A stretch of DNA of 64,000 nt from Phlebotomus papatasi (taxonomy: Eukaryota; Arthropoda; Insecta; Diptera; Psychodidae), in the NCBI RefSeq assembly GCF_024763615.1, contig NC_077224.1:372001-436000 (forward strand), written 5' to 3'. Both the position numbers and the translations under genes were made by a program. The notes beneath the pieces were generated by a model. It was not told where the DNA came from. It ran no database searches and was given only the letters and a program-made list of their open reading frames with translations. Every line of letters begins with the position of its first letter. The stretch's first letter is position 1. This document shows positions 1 through 10,303 of this stretch, in pieces.

Positions 1-2628
1 AAAATCTGAGAAATTTTCAAAAAATTATAATACTGATTTTTTTCGCCAAGAGTCGAGATAAGGAACCGTGGCCAAAATTATTTTTGGGTGAACTTTGTTC
101 GGGAAGCCCAATATTGACACTGTCTGCAATTAGCTTTCTTGAACGAAATCACAAATTTTTGATGAGTATTACTCCAAATTTATAGAGACCTTGAAAAAAA
201 ACTAATAATAATAATTAAAATTCTTTAATTGTTTACGAAAATATACTAAAAATTTCATATAATTCGGTCGAAAATTTCAGAAAATATAGCTTGAATGCTG
301 TACTGGCTGTTTTTTTTATATTCTTAAGAGCTTGAAAATAATTTTTTTATTATAACTGAAAAAAAAGTCGAGATATGTTAGTTTTTTAGTGTTATTCGCA
401 AATATTTTGCGGAAGGAATAAAGGAATATGTTGGAAAATATGACAAGAAAATTACAGAATTTAAGACCCCTTTCATCAACTTAAACATAAAATAATGAAC
501 ATTTTAAAGTATCTTTTAAAATATTTTTCTTAAAGATGTCAAAGCAAAAATATCGATTTTAACTAACGTTTTTTCCAAATTTCATAAATTAGTGAGTGTT
601 TTCACAATATTTTGGATACGCTTAACACGAATCCCTTATTCACTGTAGAATTTTCCGAAGAGTTTTTCATTCAAATTTGTTTTTGCATTTTTCTTTTCCA
701 AACCAGTAGCCAAGAGCCTTTTATTGCCAAAAAGAGCTTTTGGAAAATAATTTCAAATGAACATTCCTTATTAAGGATAAACAAATTACATACATTCTAT
801 ATATGTAATCTTAAAATTGCAAAAATTAAATTACGACAAATGCTTATTCAACTAACAATATTTCATTTCTAATAAGACCTTGTTATAGGAGCTGATTGCG
901 GAAACACCACAAATTAACCCATGCTTTCCAAAAATTAACTTAAAAGGAGTGGCAAAGCGTCCCAGACTTTACGGAATGCTCAAACTCGTGAAGTAGATGC
1001 TATACCTCAATAGTTCTTTCGCATCATTAATCGTTTACTGGTTCTCAACCGATTTTAACCGGTTCATAAATTACTCAAAAAGATCGCCTGAAATACCTTA
1101 GGAGTGATAAGATTGATTTTCGGATTAAAATCAGTTACCGGATATAAACAGGTTCATTACTCAAGTCTCTATCTCTAACCGTTTGGGTTCTAGGCTTGAT
1201 AACGTGATAAATGCTTGATAAATTCTACCGAAGTATAATGGCCCCTTATAGGGGGTAAGTAGTGGAAATATATAACTCAAAATCAAGGGGACACTTTAAG
1301 AACTCGTGTCAGGACCTATTGACACCCTACTCTGTACCATTTGGAATTTTGAACACCTATCCTTATCGGAAAACGTACACGGTAAAAACTTTTCGACACT
1401 GACCAAAATATTGGAACAAGTTTTCCTTGGAACAAATATTTTTGGAATCGATTTGCACCTAGAAAAGATATTTTTTTGTTCCAGAAAGTTTTCTTTATAG
1501 TTTTGTTATGAAATGCAGTTACAATTTTGTTAGAGTTTTCTTTTGGAACCGTTTTGATACGGTGGAATGTCTACAAATTTGAGTTGATTTCGTTTTATAC
1601 AATTTTGTACCAACAATTTTGGAACTATTTTAAATTTAACGTCAATGAATAAGTTGTATGAGTTCATTTAAATCCAGAATGGAATTAGAGAATGCAAAAT
1701 CTAATGACTTCCTAAGGTTAATTTCCAGATACAATAAATTTAAATTTGACGCCTTAATGATATTAAAAATTGACAACACATGGTGTAGAAAGTGTTTTTC
1801 ATCTCATAAATAAAATCCCGGAAGATGTATCTCAGAAAACGGAAGATTGTGGCTTTAATGGCCAGTGAAAGCATCCTCATTTGATATGTTAATTGATGAA
1901 TGTTAGAACTCAGTCAGTTTAACTGAGATAAAAGAGTCGTACATGATCAAAGAGTAAGATGTTGAAGAATGAAGTGCAATCTTCCTGAACGCAGTGGCCA
2001 GTGAAGAGCATCTTGGATGCATTGGATAAGGTGCAAAGATGTTCTGCGAATAAATTAGCCATTTGAGCAAGCAGGGGTTAGAAGTTAATTTAAAAGTTAA
2101 AAAAGTGCATTAGAAAATAGACGTGAGCACTGAAAACATGAAGAGTGATTATATGAGTACACTTATAGAGGTATTTGTAACGGTTGTACTAAGAATAATA
2201 TCACAACATTGAGGTAAATGTTTTTGTAGGCAAATAGTTTTTAAGTTTATGTCGTTTGCAAATATTTCTTTTTTTATATTTTTATAAGTTTTATCCTTGA
2301 TGAAAAGAAGTCTCTTTACTGAGTTTTAAGAGGCAGAAAAAGCGAACTGGAGATGAATTGAGCCTATTAGGGGAATCCGGGGCATAATTAGTTAGGGGTA
2401 GAATCATTGGGATATTATAGTTTTTTTTTTGGAAAAAAAAATATTGAATAAACTACTATTTAATCAGAGTAACGAACGAACTTCCTCTCAATTCATTGAA
2501 ATATTTATCAGTCTGATTCAAGCATGTTTTTCAGAAATTATAGGCAAAGAAAAATGTGTTGGCTAATTCTGCTAAGGTCTTTCCTAAATTTAAATTTCTG
2601 GATAAAAAATACTTCGGAAAATGCTATA
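1..2628. other. AT-rich non-coding stretch, probably Hr78 intron
   Basis: I see no credible gene here. The open frames are short, low-complexity and lack splice or codon signals. The Hr78-like gene on the minus strand runs leftward off the window from 5762, so this is most likely part of its large intron. A partly repeated phrase (AGTGGCCAGTGAA and similar) occurs twice between 1855 and 2010, but I could not assign it to a family. Confidence 0.5.
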
Positions 2629-3479
2629 GGGTAAATGTCCTATTTCAAAACCATTTCCAGACACTTTAACTTTGACAGAAGATTCAACACATTAAGTTCA
2701 TATTTTTTCTGAAAAGAATTACATAAATTTGCTCCTTGACTATTCTAAAATGTTACAGTTTAGTGATTTTTCTTAGATATAATTTGAAAACTTCTTAAAT
2801 ACTAGAAAAATATGCGAGTGTAAAATGCTCCTATTAGAAACAAATTAATCCAAATGGAGACAAGGGAAAATTTCTAATTGGAGACAAACAGTGTAAGTGA
2901 AACCGCGACGAAAGGCTTCCAAAACCTTGTTGAGTTGCTCTTGAGTGCAGGATTTGTTCTTATTCCTGGTCTTTTCTCTTTTCCCATTGAAAACAATAAG
3001 AAAATCTCTCAAAAAAAATATTTCTGGGGTTTCCTATTAAAGCATTTGCAGACACTTCAGAAAAACCTTTTTGGTTCACGAAATGGGTAATTATTTCACT
3101 TGAAAACTTCACGTACCGTTAACAATAAAGATTAGCACTTAATTTAACCCAGAAATATGACATAAATCTTAAACAAAACGAATAAACAACAGTCACTTCA
3201 TTGTGTTTTTCATTGAAAAACATGGTCGATCAATGAAAAATTCGATGGTGAAAAGGCACACTTTTAATTTTTCTGAGAAATTAACAAATAAAAATTTGTG
3301 AATATGAATGGATTTTTGCTTTATTTGGAGCAAAATTAACAAAATAATGAAACTGTGGTATAGAAAATATATAAATATAGTAATTTAGTGCTGTATTTAT
3401 CATTTAAACAGTGACGTTTCCATTTGGAGTAGCAAAAAATTTCCATTTGAAGCAGGTTTTGAATTAGCTTAATTTACCC
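2629..3479 (+). mobile_element. MITE family A, copy 1 (TA target site, GGGTAAAT ends)
   Basis: An 851 bp element flanked by TA on both sides. Its ends are imperfect inverted repeats, GGGTAAATGTCC on the left and the complement of GGGTAAATTAAGC on the right, each followed by a shared TTCAAAACC. A second copy in reverse orientation lies at 22818-23690, and a fragment at 50879-51450. TA flanks and the lack of a long ORF suggest a non-autonomous Tc1/mariner-type element. The 70-codon frame at 2878-3090 inside it is not conserved as protein and is not called. Confidence 0.75.
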
Positions 3480-4401
3480 TAATGGATAATAGATTCGTGT
3501 TTAACAAACAATAGGCGTCCCCAACGACTACAGTTAGCTGAAAAAAGCAGCGTTTCCGTTTCCAACATAGTTTTGCTAAGTCAATCAGCAAACTATGCTA
3601 ACCGGTCAACTGTTCTTGAACAAAAGTGCTAACTAAATATATGGAAATTTCACTGCCTCGCGAGTGTCATTTTAAGGTTAGCAGATTTGCTTACTTGCGT
3701 AAAACTAGCCCACCCTCCCCAGATGATCGTATCGTAATATCTTACTGGATCTTTCACGATTATTTAATTGAATAGCAATTAGACACAGTTGGGAAATAAT
3801 TTAGGAACTAAAAATCTCAGTCACAAATTTTAAAATATTTTTACGAAGATCAACAAATCTAAGTCAATCACATAGCTCTATTTTGTTCTATGGATTGTGC
3901 ATTTTGTAAATGTGGCATAGCACTTAGATTAGCCAGTACAATAATCAAATAGCCCAACACAGCAAAAATGGACTATTTCAGTAAGCAAATGCTTACAGAA
4001 AAGATTAATTTTATCCGTTTTTCTTTATATGCCACCTGAATTTGTTCAGGAGTCATCCTTAAAGGGGTTAAGGTAACCAACTTAACAATAAAACCTAGTA
4101 TGTGTATAGTTTGTTAGACTGACGATAGAGGAGCTGTGGTCGCAAAAATCTTCCATTTAAGCATAATCATTTTAAGCCTTTTAACCTATCCGATAATATT
4201 TAATTGAAATTTTCTTTATTAATATTGTCAAAATAAAACGATATTTGTTGTAATTTTTCATTGCAAAAATTACAACGATTATCGCCGTAATATTTTAAAC
4301 GATTTTTGTTTTAAATATCAACTTTTTGATTAAAAATCACAATGAATATAATTTTATTTGTGAAAATACAACTAGAAAAATCTTTTTTTACGATAATCCT
4401 T
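3480..4401. other. Non-coding, repeat-rich stretch
   Basis: No gene is visible. At 3530-3610 there is an AGCTGAAAAAAGCAGCG-like phrase and a nearby inverted TAGTTTTGCT / AGCAAACTA pair. It resembles 44010-44090, so it is probably a degraded short repeat. The remainder is AT-rich. Confidence 0.4.
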
Positions 4402-4656
4402 CACTGAGAAAAAAATGGGAGTGCGATTAACTTTTTTTCCTCATAACTTTAACACTTTTTAGGTGTAAAAATATATCAACATTTTTTTAATGTTAATTTT
4501 ACACCTTTTTAAGGGTAAAATTAACATAAAAAAGGGTTAACTTAACCCCTAATACACCTAAAAAGGGTAATATTTACACCGATTTCGGATCAATAATGCA
4601 GGATAAAATTAACATTTCCGGAATGTTATTTTAATTTTTTCGGATTTCTCTCAGTG
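4402..4656 (+). mobile_element. MITE family C, copy 1 (CACTGAG termini)
   Basis: A 255 bp element that begins CACTGAGAAAAA and ends CGGATTTCTCTCAGTG, so its ends are short inverted repeats. The interior holds mirrored phrases around AGGTGTAAAA and GGGTAAAATTAACA. Three other copies occur in the window, at 24331-24557 (partial, inverted), 62151-62388 and 62473-62724. There is no coding capacity. The terminal sequence resembles hAT-type ends, but the superfamily is uncertain because no clean target duplication is visible. Confidence 0.7.
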
Positions 4657-4761
4657 TACGATTAATCTTAATTATTGTCCTATTACACACGGTTATCCGG
4701 TGAAAATCCGACCTCGTCAGATCGGGTCCTACTACTATTTATTCAGACTAATTAACTCCCT

Positions 4762-5030
4762 TGGGCACTCAATGGGTCAAGTGGTAGAGGAGTTATAATG
4801 CTTATCTCTGTATGATGCAAGGGTCCCGAATCTGAATCCCCTTTAGGTCGCTAGGAATTTTCCTGGCTTTAAACGTATTTGGATTGCATCCAGTGAGTTT
4901 CACTGCACTTGATTCAACGGGGCATGAGACTGAGAACCTCATCCCGTATATGAACAAATGATAATGCGTGCCCCCCTTGCGGGAAGGGCTAGTTCTTCTA
5001 TGGAATGTTCTGTTAGCATTATTATTATTA
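4762..5030 (+). mobile_element. tRNA-derived SINE with (ATT)n tail
   Basis: The head (from about 4770) has an A-box-like AGTGGTAGAGGAG. About 45 bp on is a B-box-like region ending GAATCTGAATCCC. A ~180 bp body follows and the element ends in an ATT repeat. This is the layout of a tRNA-derived SINE. A second fragment at 7155-7225 carries the better B box GGTTCGAATCCC and the same following words. The tail resembles that of the LINE at 12136-13060, which may supply its reverse transcriptase (inference). A pogo-like MITE is inserted exactly at the tail. Confidence 0.65.
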
Positions 5031-5370
5031 CAGTAGACTCTCTCAAATTCGGGCATATGGGACCGAAATGTCAGCCGAATTAGACAGAAATTCGGGCGAC
5101 AAACTTTTTGAAATGCAACGATTTTTTATTCATGTGCATATAGATATTGAGTTTACACACTCATATATAACGTAAATGGCATGAAAATCCCTCAATAATG
5201 CAAAATCACATCAAAACTAAGACAAACCATGCCAAATTTGAGCATATTTGATTCATTTGATAATCATAATGAAACTTGAAAAATGACAACAAACTATTTT
5301 CAAATTTAACCGCTGCTCGAATTAAAAAGTAGCCCGATCTTAAAAGAGCCGAATTTGAGAGAGTCTACTG
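5031..5370 (+). mobile_element. pogo/Tigger-like MITE, copy 1
   Basis: A 340 bp element flanked by TA with inverted ends CAGTAGACTCTC... and ...GAGAGTCTACTG. The subterminal CAAATTCGG / CCGAATTTGAG pair extends the match. TA target sites and CAGTRGA-type termini are typical of pogo/Tigger-derived MITEs. A 308 bp copy lies at 58928-59235, a fragment ends at 8820, and a relative lies at 47539-47866. It has no ORF. Confidence 0.75.
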
Positions 5371-5761
5371 TATTATTTAACTCCCTTCTTATCCATTGAC
5401 ATATTTATCATTCTAAATTCTAAAGTTTTTAATTAATTAATATCAAGGAAAAATTTCATTTCTCTGCCAATCTGCCCCGCTTTTCCCTACTTAAAAAATG
5501 TTCCCAGTCTTCAAAAATCGTATTCTAAAATTAAATTAAAGTAAATTTAATTCAGATTTCTACTTTGTGGAGTATTGTATTTCAAACAAATTGGAATCTA
5601 ATATTCATAAAAAAATCAAACTAGAGTCCCTTTCCCTATAAGCAATGCACAGAATAAATCTTTAATTTAGCTTGAGTGGAATTTAAACTAAAACCATTGA
5701 GTATGTTGCACGTATATGAGTTTATGAGGTGAGAAAAAAATGAAGTGGAAATATGACTTAC
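5371..5761. other. Hr78 intron sequence
   Basis: AT-rich sequence directly after the 5' splice site of the second visible Hr78 exon. The next exon is not in the window. Confidence 0.5.
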
Positions 5762-6046
5762 ATGCTCTCTGTCCAAGAGTTGCCTTGAGGTCATTGAAGT
5801 TGAATCCAACGGGGAACATCATACTGGGGAAATTGGGTTCGGTGAAGTCATTGGGTGGCCGAAAGAAAAGATAATTGGGACTTGACGATGATGGTCTTGC
5901 ATTTCCGCTCATTGTGGGCTGATTATTGGATCCCACGCTACCCGGACTTGTTGATGCACCCCCCATTGCACTTGTTCCCCCTGAACTATTGCCCAGACCA
6001 GGTGATTCCTTCTTGTCAAGGATGGGCTTTCGTTCGTGCTGAACGG
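5762..6046 (-). CDS. Hr78: Hr78 hinge exon
   Basis: 285 bp, entered and left in phase 1. It codes the C-terminal extension of the DNA-binding domain, then a low-complexity Ser/Gly/Asn/Pro hinge ending near a TLGQRA motif. Confidence 0.85.
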
Positions 6047-6535
6047 CTGATTTCAAATAATAAATAAAATCAGTCAGAACAGATTTTTGAGATTTGCAGG
6101 AGCGTTCCTCAAAAGGATAATTTCAGTCCGAAAATATCCTCAGTTGAGAGGAAAAAAAAGGAATTCCTGATACTCACAGTCACTGCGCATCCCACAGGCA
6201 AGACACTTCTGCAGTCGACAGTACTGGCAACGATTCCTATGGTGCTTGGTGACTTCGCAGTTCATGGTACCACGGCACTGATACCCCAGCTGTTTCCGGA
6301 TGGATCGTTTGAAAAAGCCCTTGCATCCTTCACAACTTATAGCGCCATAGTGGCGTCCGGACGCTCTGTCACCGCACACAAGGCAAAGTTCCACATTGAG
6401 GAGCAGTGGCTTCTCCTCGTACTTCATAGGAATATCCTCCTCAAAAGCATTCCCACTCCCACTTCCGGCCGTTCCAATTGACACAATCTTCAGTGGACTG
6501 TGCTGCTGGTTCTCTTGCTTTATCGACGTCTGCAT
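5762..6535 (-). CDS. Hr78: HR78-like nuclear receptor (TR2/TR4 family), 5' part of gene
   Basis: Nuclear receptor of the NR2C/NR2D group, a zinc-finger DNA-binding transcription factor; in Drosophila, Hr78 is tied to ecdysone responses and metabolism. Two coding exons are seen: 6535 down to 6178 (119 codons plus one base, donor GTGAGT) and 6046 down to 5762 (acceptor after TTTGAAATCAG, donor GTAAGT). Joining them gives codon TCC and the run S-V-Q-H-E-R-K-P-I just after the second finger, as in the family. Residues ~51-117 hold both C4 fingers, with P-box [14 protein letters not shown] and CQYCRLQKC. Exon 2 codes a Ser/Gly/Pro/Asn-rich hinge. The ligand-binding domain must lie beyond position 1, so the gene is cut by the window edge. 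The start ATG at 6535 is the first in frame. Confidence 0.88.
6178..6535 (-). CDS. Hr78: Hr78 coding exon with the DNA-binding domain
   Basis: Contains the initiator ATG and both zinc fingers. It ends in phase 1 at a GTGAGT donor. A GC-richer, promoter-like region lies just upstream on the minus strand (6720-6960). Confidence 0.9.
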
Positions 6536-7154
6536 TCTCCCGCCCTCTTAGCACAGTGCCCAACAAAGTGGCGCCAATAGAGTCCCCAACATAAATGATG
6601 CACTAAGTGGATATATTTCAGAAAATTCTTCCAAGATAGAACATCAAATGAGTGGAAGGTAGGAAGAGAAAAAAAAAACCGAGATGAGGAAAATAAATCA
6701 GGCCACAATCATAAGCACATTCCCTCCACCGACTTCACGGCCATGCACACGTGTCGGTGGCTACGGGGCACACGCGACGATAGTAAGTATTTTACACGAC
6801 GGGGGCCCTTTTGGGGACAAAATTAAGTAATTATTTTACACGGAGCTGCACGGGATTTTTTTATGACAACACTCTATCCACCATTCCGTGTTGCCATCAT
6901 CGACAGATTTTGACGTCTGACCCGGAATTCACCACGCCCCTTTATCTACAAACAAAGTAGAATGCAATTGCGTCTCGCACATTTGTCTCCGGAATGTCCT
7001 ATAACAATTCCACGGATGAAACAATAGGAGTCCGATGTTAACTAAAGGTTGCAACATATTAGAATTTTTCTCAGTTTTGAAAAAAAAAACACTATAAGAA
7101 AACTAAGAACAAAGCAAGAATTAAGTATATTATCAATGATTAACCGTCATTATA
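6536..7154. promoter_or_regulatory. Putative Hr78 5' UTR/promoter region
   Basis: The window is locally GC-richer from about 6720 to 6960 and lacks repeats, as expected around the start of the divergent Hr78 gene. No clear TATA box or exact start site could be assigned. Confidence 0.35.
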
Positions 7155-7312
7155 TTATCAAAGATAGATCAAGTGTCCCAGGTTCGAATCCCTTTTAGGC
7201 CACCAGGATTTTTTTTCTGGCGTTAACCCATTCTTTACCATGGTATTATACATCATACGCAATTGAGTGATATTTGATGATTTATTTCTGGGCAATTTTA
7301 GTAACAAGTAAG
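7155..7312 (+). repeat. SINE fragment followed by a TTAACCC-type repeat fragment
   Basis: 7155-7225 carries the B-box word GGTTCGAATCCC and the downstream words of the SINE at 4762. From about 7224 it runs into TTAACCCATTCTTTACC, and the following ~80 bp recur at 38262-38340, a piggyBac-like TTAA end. Neither piece is complete. Confidence 0.55.
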
Positions 7313-7372
7313 TAAAATTTTAGTAAGAATTAGTATAAAAGTTTTAAAGAAGAATAAAAAGACATACAGCGC

Positions 7373-8567
7373 GATGCAACTTTACAGATCTCGTCTATTA
7401 GTCTATTAACTTAAGAGATTTGCGATGCAACTTTATGAACGAGATGTCAAATCTCGTAATTTTATTGGCAGGCTCTGTTCAGAACGAGATTTTATATGAA
7501 CGAGATTTGCGATGCAACCCTGAGTGGTGAATTTTATAAAATACAAATTCCAACCTCAAAACGTCTCATAACTATTGGACACTTTCAGAGGAGCCGCAAA
7601 GTACGAGATTTTCTGTTTTTGTGTGATTTTCGAGAGGAAAATTTAAGGAATGGTTTTCTTAATAATCATTTTTTTTATTTGAAGTTGAAAAATCTTTAAT
7701 TCATTAAAATACTTTTTTTTTCTTGGAAAATACAATATATATTTTCTTCTTAGAAAATAGTGTCTTATGAATTTTCCTTAGCGCAATCTCAAGCTTCTTT
7801 CTCCAGTTTGATAATTCTGTTATTACTGGTTGTAGGAATTTTTCTGCCTCTACTAATCGCATGCTCCGGTCCAGAGTAAGACACTGCTCATGTAAAAGAA
7901 ATTGCAATTTTCGGCGGTAGAAAATTTTAAAATCCTTTTCTTAATACAATTTACTCACTGCTATTGAAATATTTGTCCAATCTTCGACAGATTATTCTTC
8001 AGAAAGAGTTATTTTTGCAGGAGCATCCTCTTTACTTATCTCATGCTAAATCTTATCTTCCCCGTGACCTCTTGGATCCTGTTGGATGCTGTTTCGTCCA
8101 GCAGACACGTCTTTTGATTAGTTTGTGATAAAATGGATGCAAGCTTTGCCTGGAAGTTGTGCTCTACAAAGACAAGAAACACCTCCGGGTTGATTTTGAC
8201 TTTCGTTTGATCCCTGAAGATATCTCTTCTTAAAGAATTTGAACATCAGGAAAAATCTAAAGTCACCTTTTCATTGTGATTTCTTGACCTCAAAGAATTA
8301 TTACTTACCAATAAACTCATCTTTTTTTGCACATTCCTTTGGCCATCGTGTCCTCGCAGAATCAACTTTTTTACTAAAAATATTAAATTTTCCACTTTTT
8401 TTCTTATTTTTTTTCTTCCCGCCTTCTGCTTTTCAAAAAGAAAAATAAAGCTTGCATGGTAGTCTCGTTCAAATAAACTCACCTTATAGAACTTAATCTT
8501 GCATACCAAATTCTTATAATTCAAAATTTGACATCTTATCTTATAAGATACGAAAATAAAGTTGCAT
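7373..8567 (+). mobile_element. Possible DNA element with CAGCGCGATGCAAC termini
   Basis: The left end CAGCGCGATGCAACTTTA is mirrored by TAAAGTTGCATCGCTCTG at 8550-8567, suggesting terminal inverted repeats about 1.2 kb apart. The word GCGATGCAAC is repeated at about 7424 and 7505 with ACGAGATT words between, like subterminal repeats of a DNA transposon. No transposase is seen and no clean target duplication was found. Confidence 0.45.
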
Positions 8568-8759
8568 CGCTCTGATAATTAGTGAATTCTATGCTATTAT
8601 ACTTCATTTATTAAACAAAAACATCACAGGATAATTCAATTTCATTCCTGAACATACATGCACACATGACCTTAAAATTATTTTAAATGTAACCGTCGAT
8701 AAGTCGTCCGGATTACGCCGATCCGGATTAAAGAGCGGGCACTGTATGCTTACATTTCC

Positions 8760-8820
8760 ATTGGTTTGCCTGACATGGTGTGATTTCGGTCCCAAATGCC
8801 CGAATTTGAGAGAGTCTACG
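8760..8820 (-). repeat. pogo-like MITE terminal fragment
   Basis: The last ~60 bp match the end of the MITEs at 5031 and 58928 (CCCGAATTTGAGAGAGTCTAC). The left part is unrelated or heavily diverged. Confidence 0.55.
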
Positions 8821-8849
8821 GTAGTAAATGAATGAAAAGGAGAAAGTAC

Positions 8850-9595
8850 GAATTTTCGTATGATATTCCATGGAGCTCTGACTCATTACTCTCCCGACGA
8901 GATATTTATAGGGTACCGAGTTATTCCTTCGTATTCGTGAGACTCCGGTCATTTTCCATTTTGGATTTGAGAAATTAGTGAGTGAAAAACATCGAGAAAA
9001 TAGTCATTTTGTGCCCCAAACTTTCGTCATTCCAACCCAGTCAATTGTGCCAAGTGCTTTAAGTATTGGATTGTGCATAAATTGTGTGAAGAAAAATGAT
9101 GTCTTACAAAAAGCTATCAGATTCTGAACATTTATAGTTCACACACACACAGCTGTGTATTTTTCATTGTCCTCCATTGCGCATATTTACCGTTTTGCTG
9201 TGTGAAATATTTTTCTGGGTGAAGGAAAAAAGTGAAGCGCCCCTTGGGACTAATTCAGTGGATTAGTGATTTGAGAGGGTGATCGAAGGTAGCCAAGACA
9301 AAAAAAAAAGATACAAAAAGAAAAGTGTGAAGGTCACAGGGAGACACGAACTTTTGTGGTGCGCACAAAGAGACTTCTCAGTGGCGGCGCCCCCCAAGTG
9401 AGTGTGAAAGAGACAGAGAGAAAATATTTATTGAGCACTGTGTTGTGTGTGAGCGAGAGAGAGGTAGCTCTGTTGTGGACTTTTAGTGCTGTAATGAGCC
9501 CGAAATTGACAAAATTGCGAGAAAACAAGCGCCAGAACGACAATTTTATCCACATAGCATCGATTAGGAAGAGACTTTGCATACACCCGGCCACA
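8850..9595 (+). promoter_or_regulatory. Probable MAF1 promoter / 5' UTR
   Basis: A repeat-free region between the pogo fragment and the MAF1 start, with a short CA run at 9141-9150 and purine-rich transcribed-looking sequence. No unambiguous start site is visible. An untranslated intron cannot be excluded. Confidence 0.35.
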
Positions 9596-9691
9596 ATGTT
9601 TAGAAATTTGCCCATTGTTACGCCACCCGGAGACAATCTGCCGATAAATTTTCAGCTGCCCATCAGCACGAGATTCCCGGCCAGGAACTAA
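9596..9691 (+). CDS. Candidate upstream ORF in the MAF1 leader
   Basis: A 31-codon frame starts at ATG 9596 in a strong insect start context (CCACAATG) and stops 268 bp before the MAF1 ATG. An in-frame upstream ATG at 9494 would extend it to 65 codons. The peptide is Pro/Asn/Ile-rich with no known domain. It could be a translated uORF controlling MAF1, a small peptide, or chance. Only the start context and location support it. Confidence 0.3.
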   Translation: MFRNLPIVTPPGDNLPINFQLPISTRFPARN

Positions 9692-9958
9692 ACTCCCTAA
9701 ACGGCAATATATAACGACCCCCAGGTTCAGGGCGAGTCCTATATATTAAGGTTTAGTGGCTGTATTGTCTGTATTTTTAAACAAATTGCATCGTAAAGAG
9801 TGCGAAAGAGATCTTATTGTTCAACAAGTCACACAAAACAGTTCAAAGTAAATTGTCTTAAAGCAAATAAAAGAAGAAAAAAGAAAATTTCTCAACAGAA
9901 AAAGAAAAAAGAAATACAGAAATCCCCAAGAGACACGCAAAATCCCCTCCTGGACAGT

Positions 9959-10303
9959 ATGAAGTTGCTGGAAAGCTCACGCTTTGAGGCAATTAACAAT
10001 GCCTTGTCCATCAAGAAGGGCGACAGCACCATTGTGGGGCGCATCGAGAGCTACTCATGCAAAATGGTGAGTGCTGACAAGGCCCTGTACAAAAGATTCA
10101 CCTCTGAGCAGGCTGATCTGCAGGCCCTGTCGCCTCCGCAGACTCTAATGGACCTCTCGCCGGCCTTCAGTCGCGGCGGTGGCAGTATGTCCGGTGACGA
10201 AGGGGTCATCCTCTGTGACACCATCTCGAGGAAGACCCTCTTCTACCTCATTGCCACCCTAAATGCAGCTTTTGAGCCCGACTACGATTTCTCCGACGCC
10301 AAG
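9959..10303 (+). CDS. Maf1: MAF1 coding exon 1
   Basis: 115 codons, phase 0 at the donor AAG|GTAAGT. The open frame extends upstream to 9800 only through Lys-rich sequence unlike MAF1, so the ATG at 9959, which matches the family N terminus, was chosen. Confidence 0.93.

Noticed and set aside
2878..3090. 70-codon frame in MITE A
   Set aside because: The inverted copy at 22818-23690 does not preserve the frame.
4770..4850. Functional tRNA gene
   Set aside because: A- and B-box-like words are present, but the cloverleaf is not convincing and a SINE body with ATT tail follows.
6239..6481. Plus-strand 80-codon frame opposite the Hr78 DNA-binding exon
   Set aside because: Antisense to a clearly conserved zinc-finger exon.
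9800..9958. N-terminal extension of MAF1 to 9800
   Set aside because: The start codon there is non-ATG and the residues are Lys-rich UTR-like sequence. The family N terminus begins exactly at ATG 9959.
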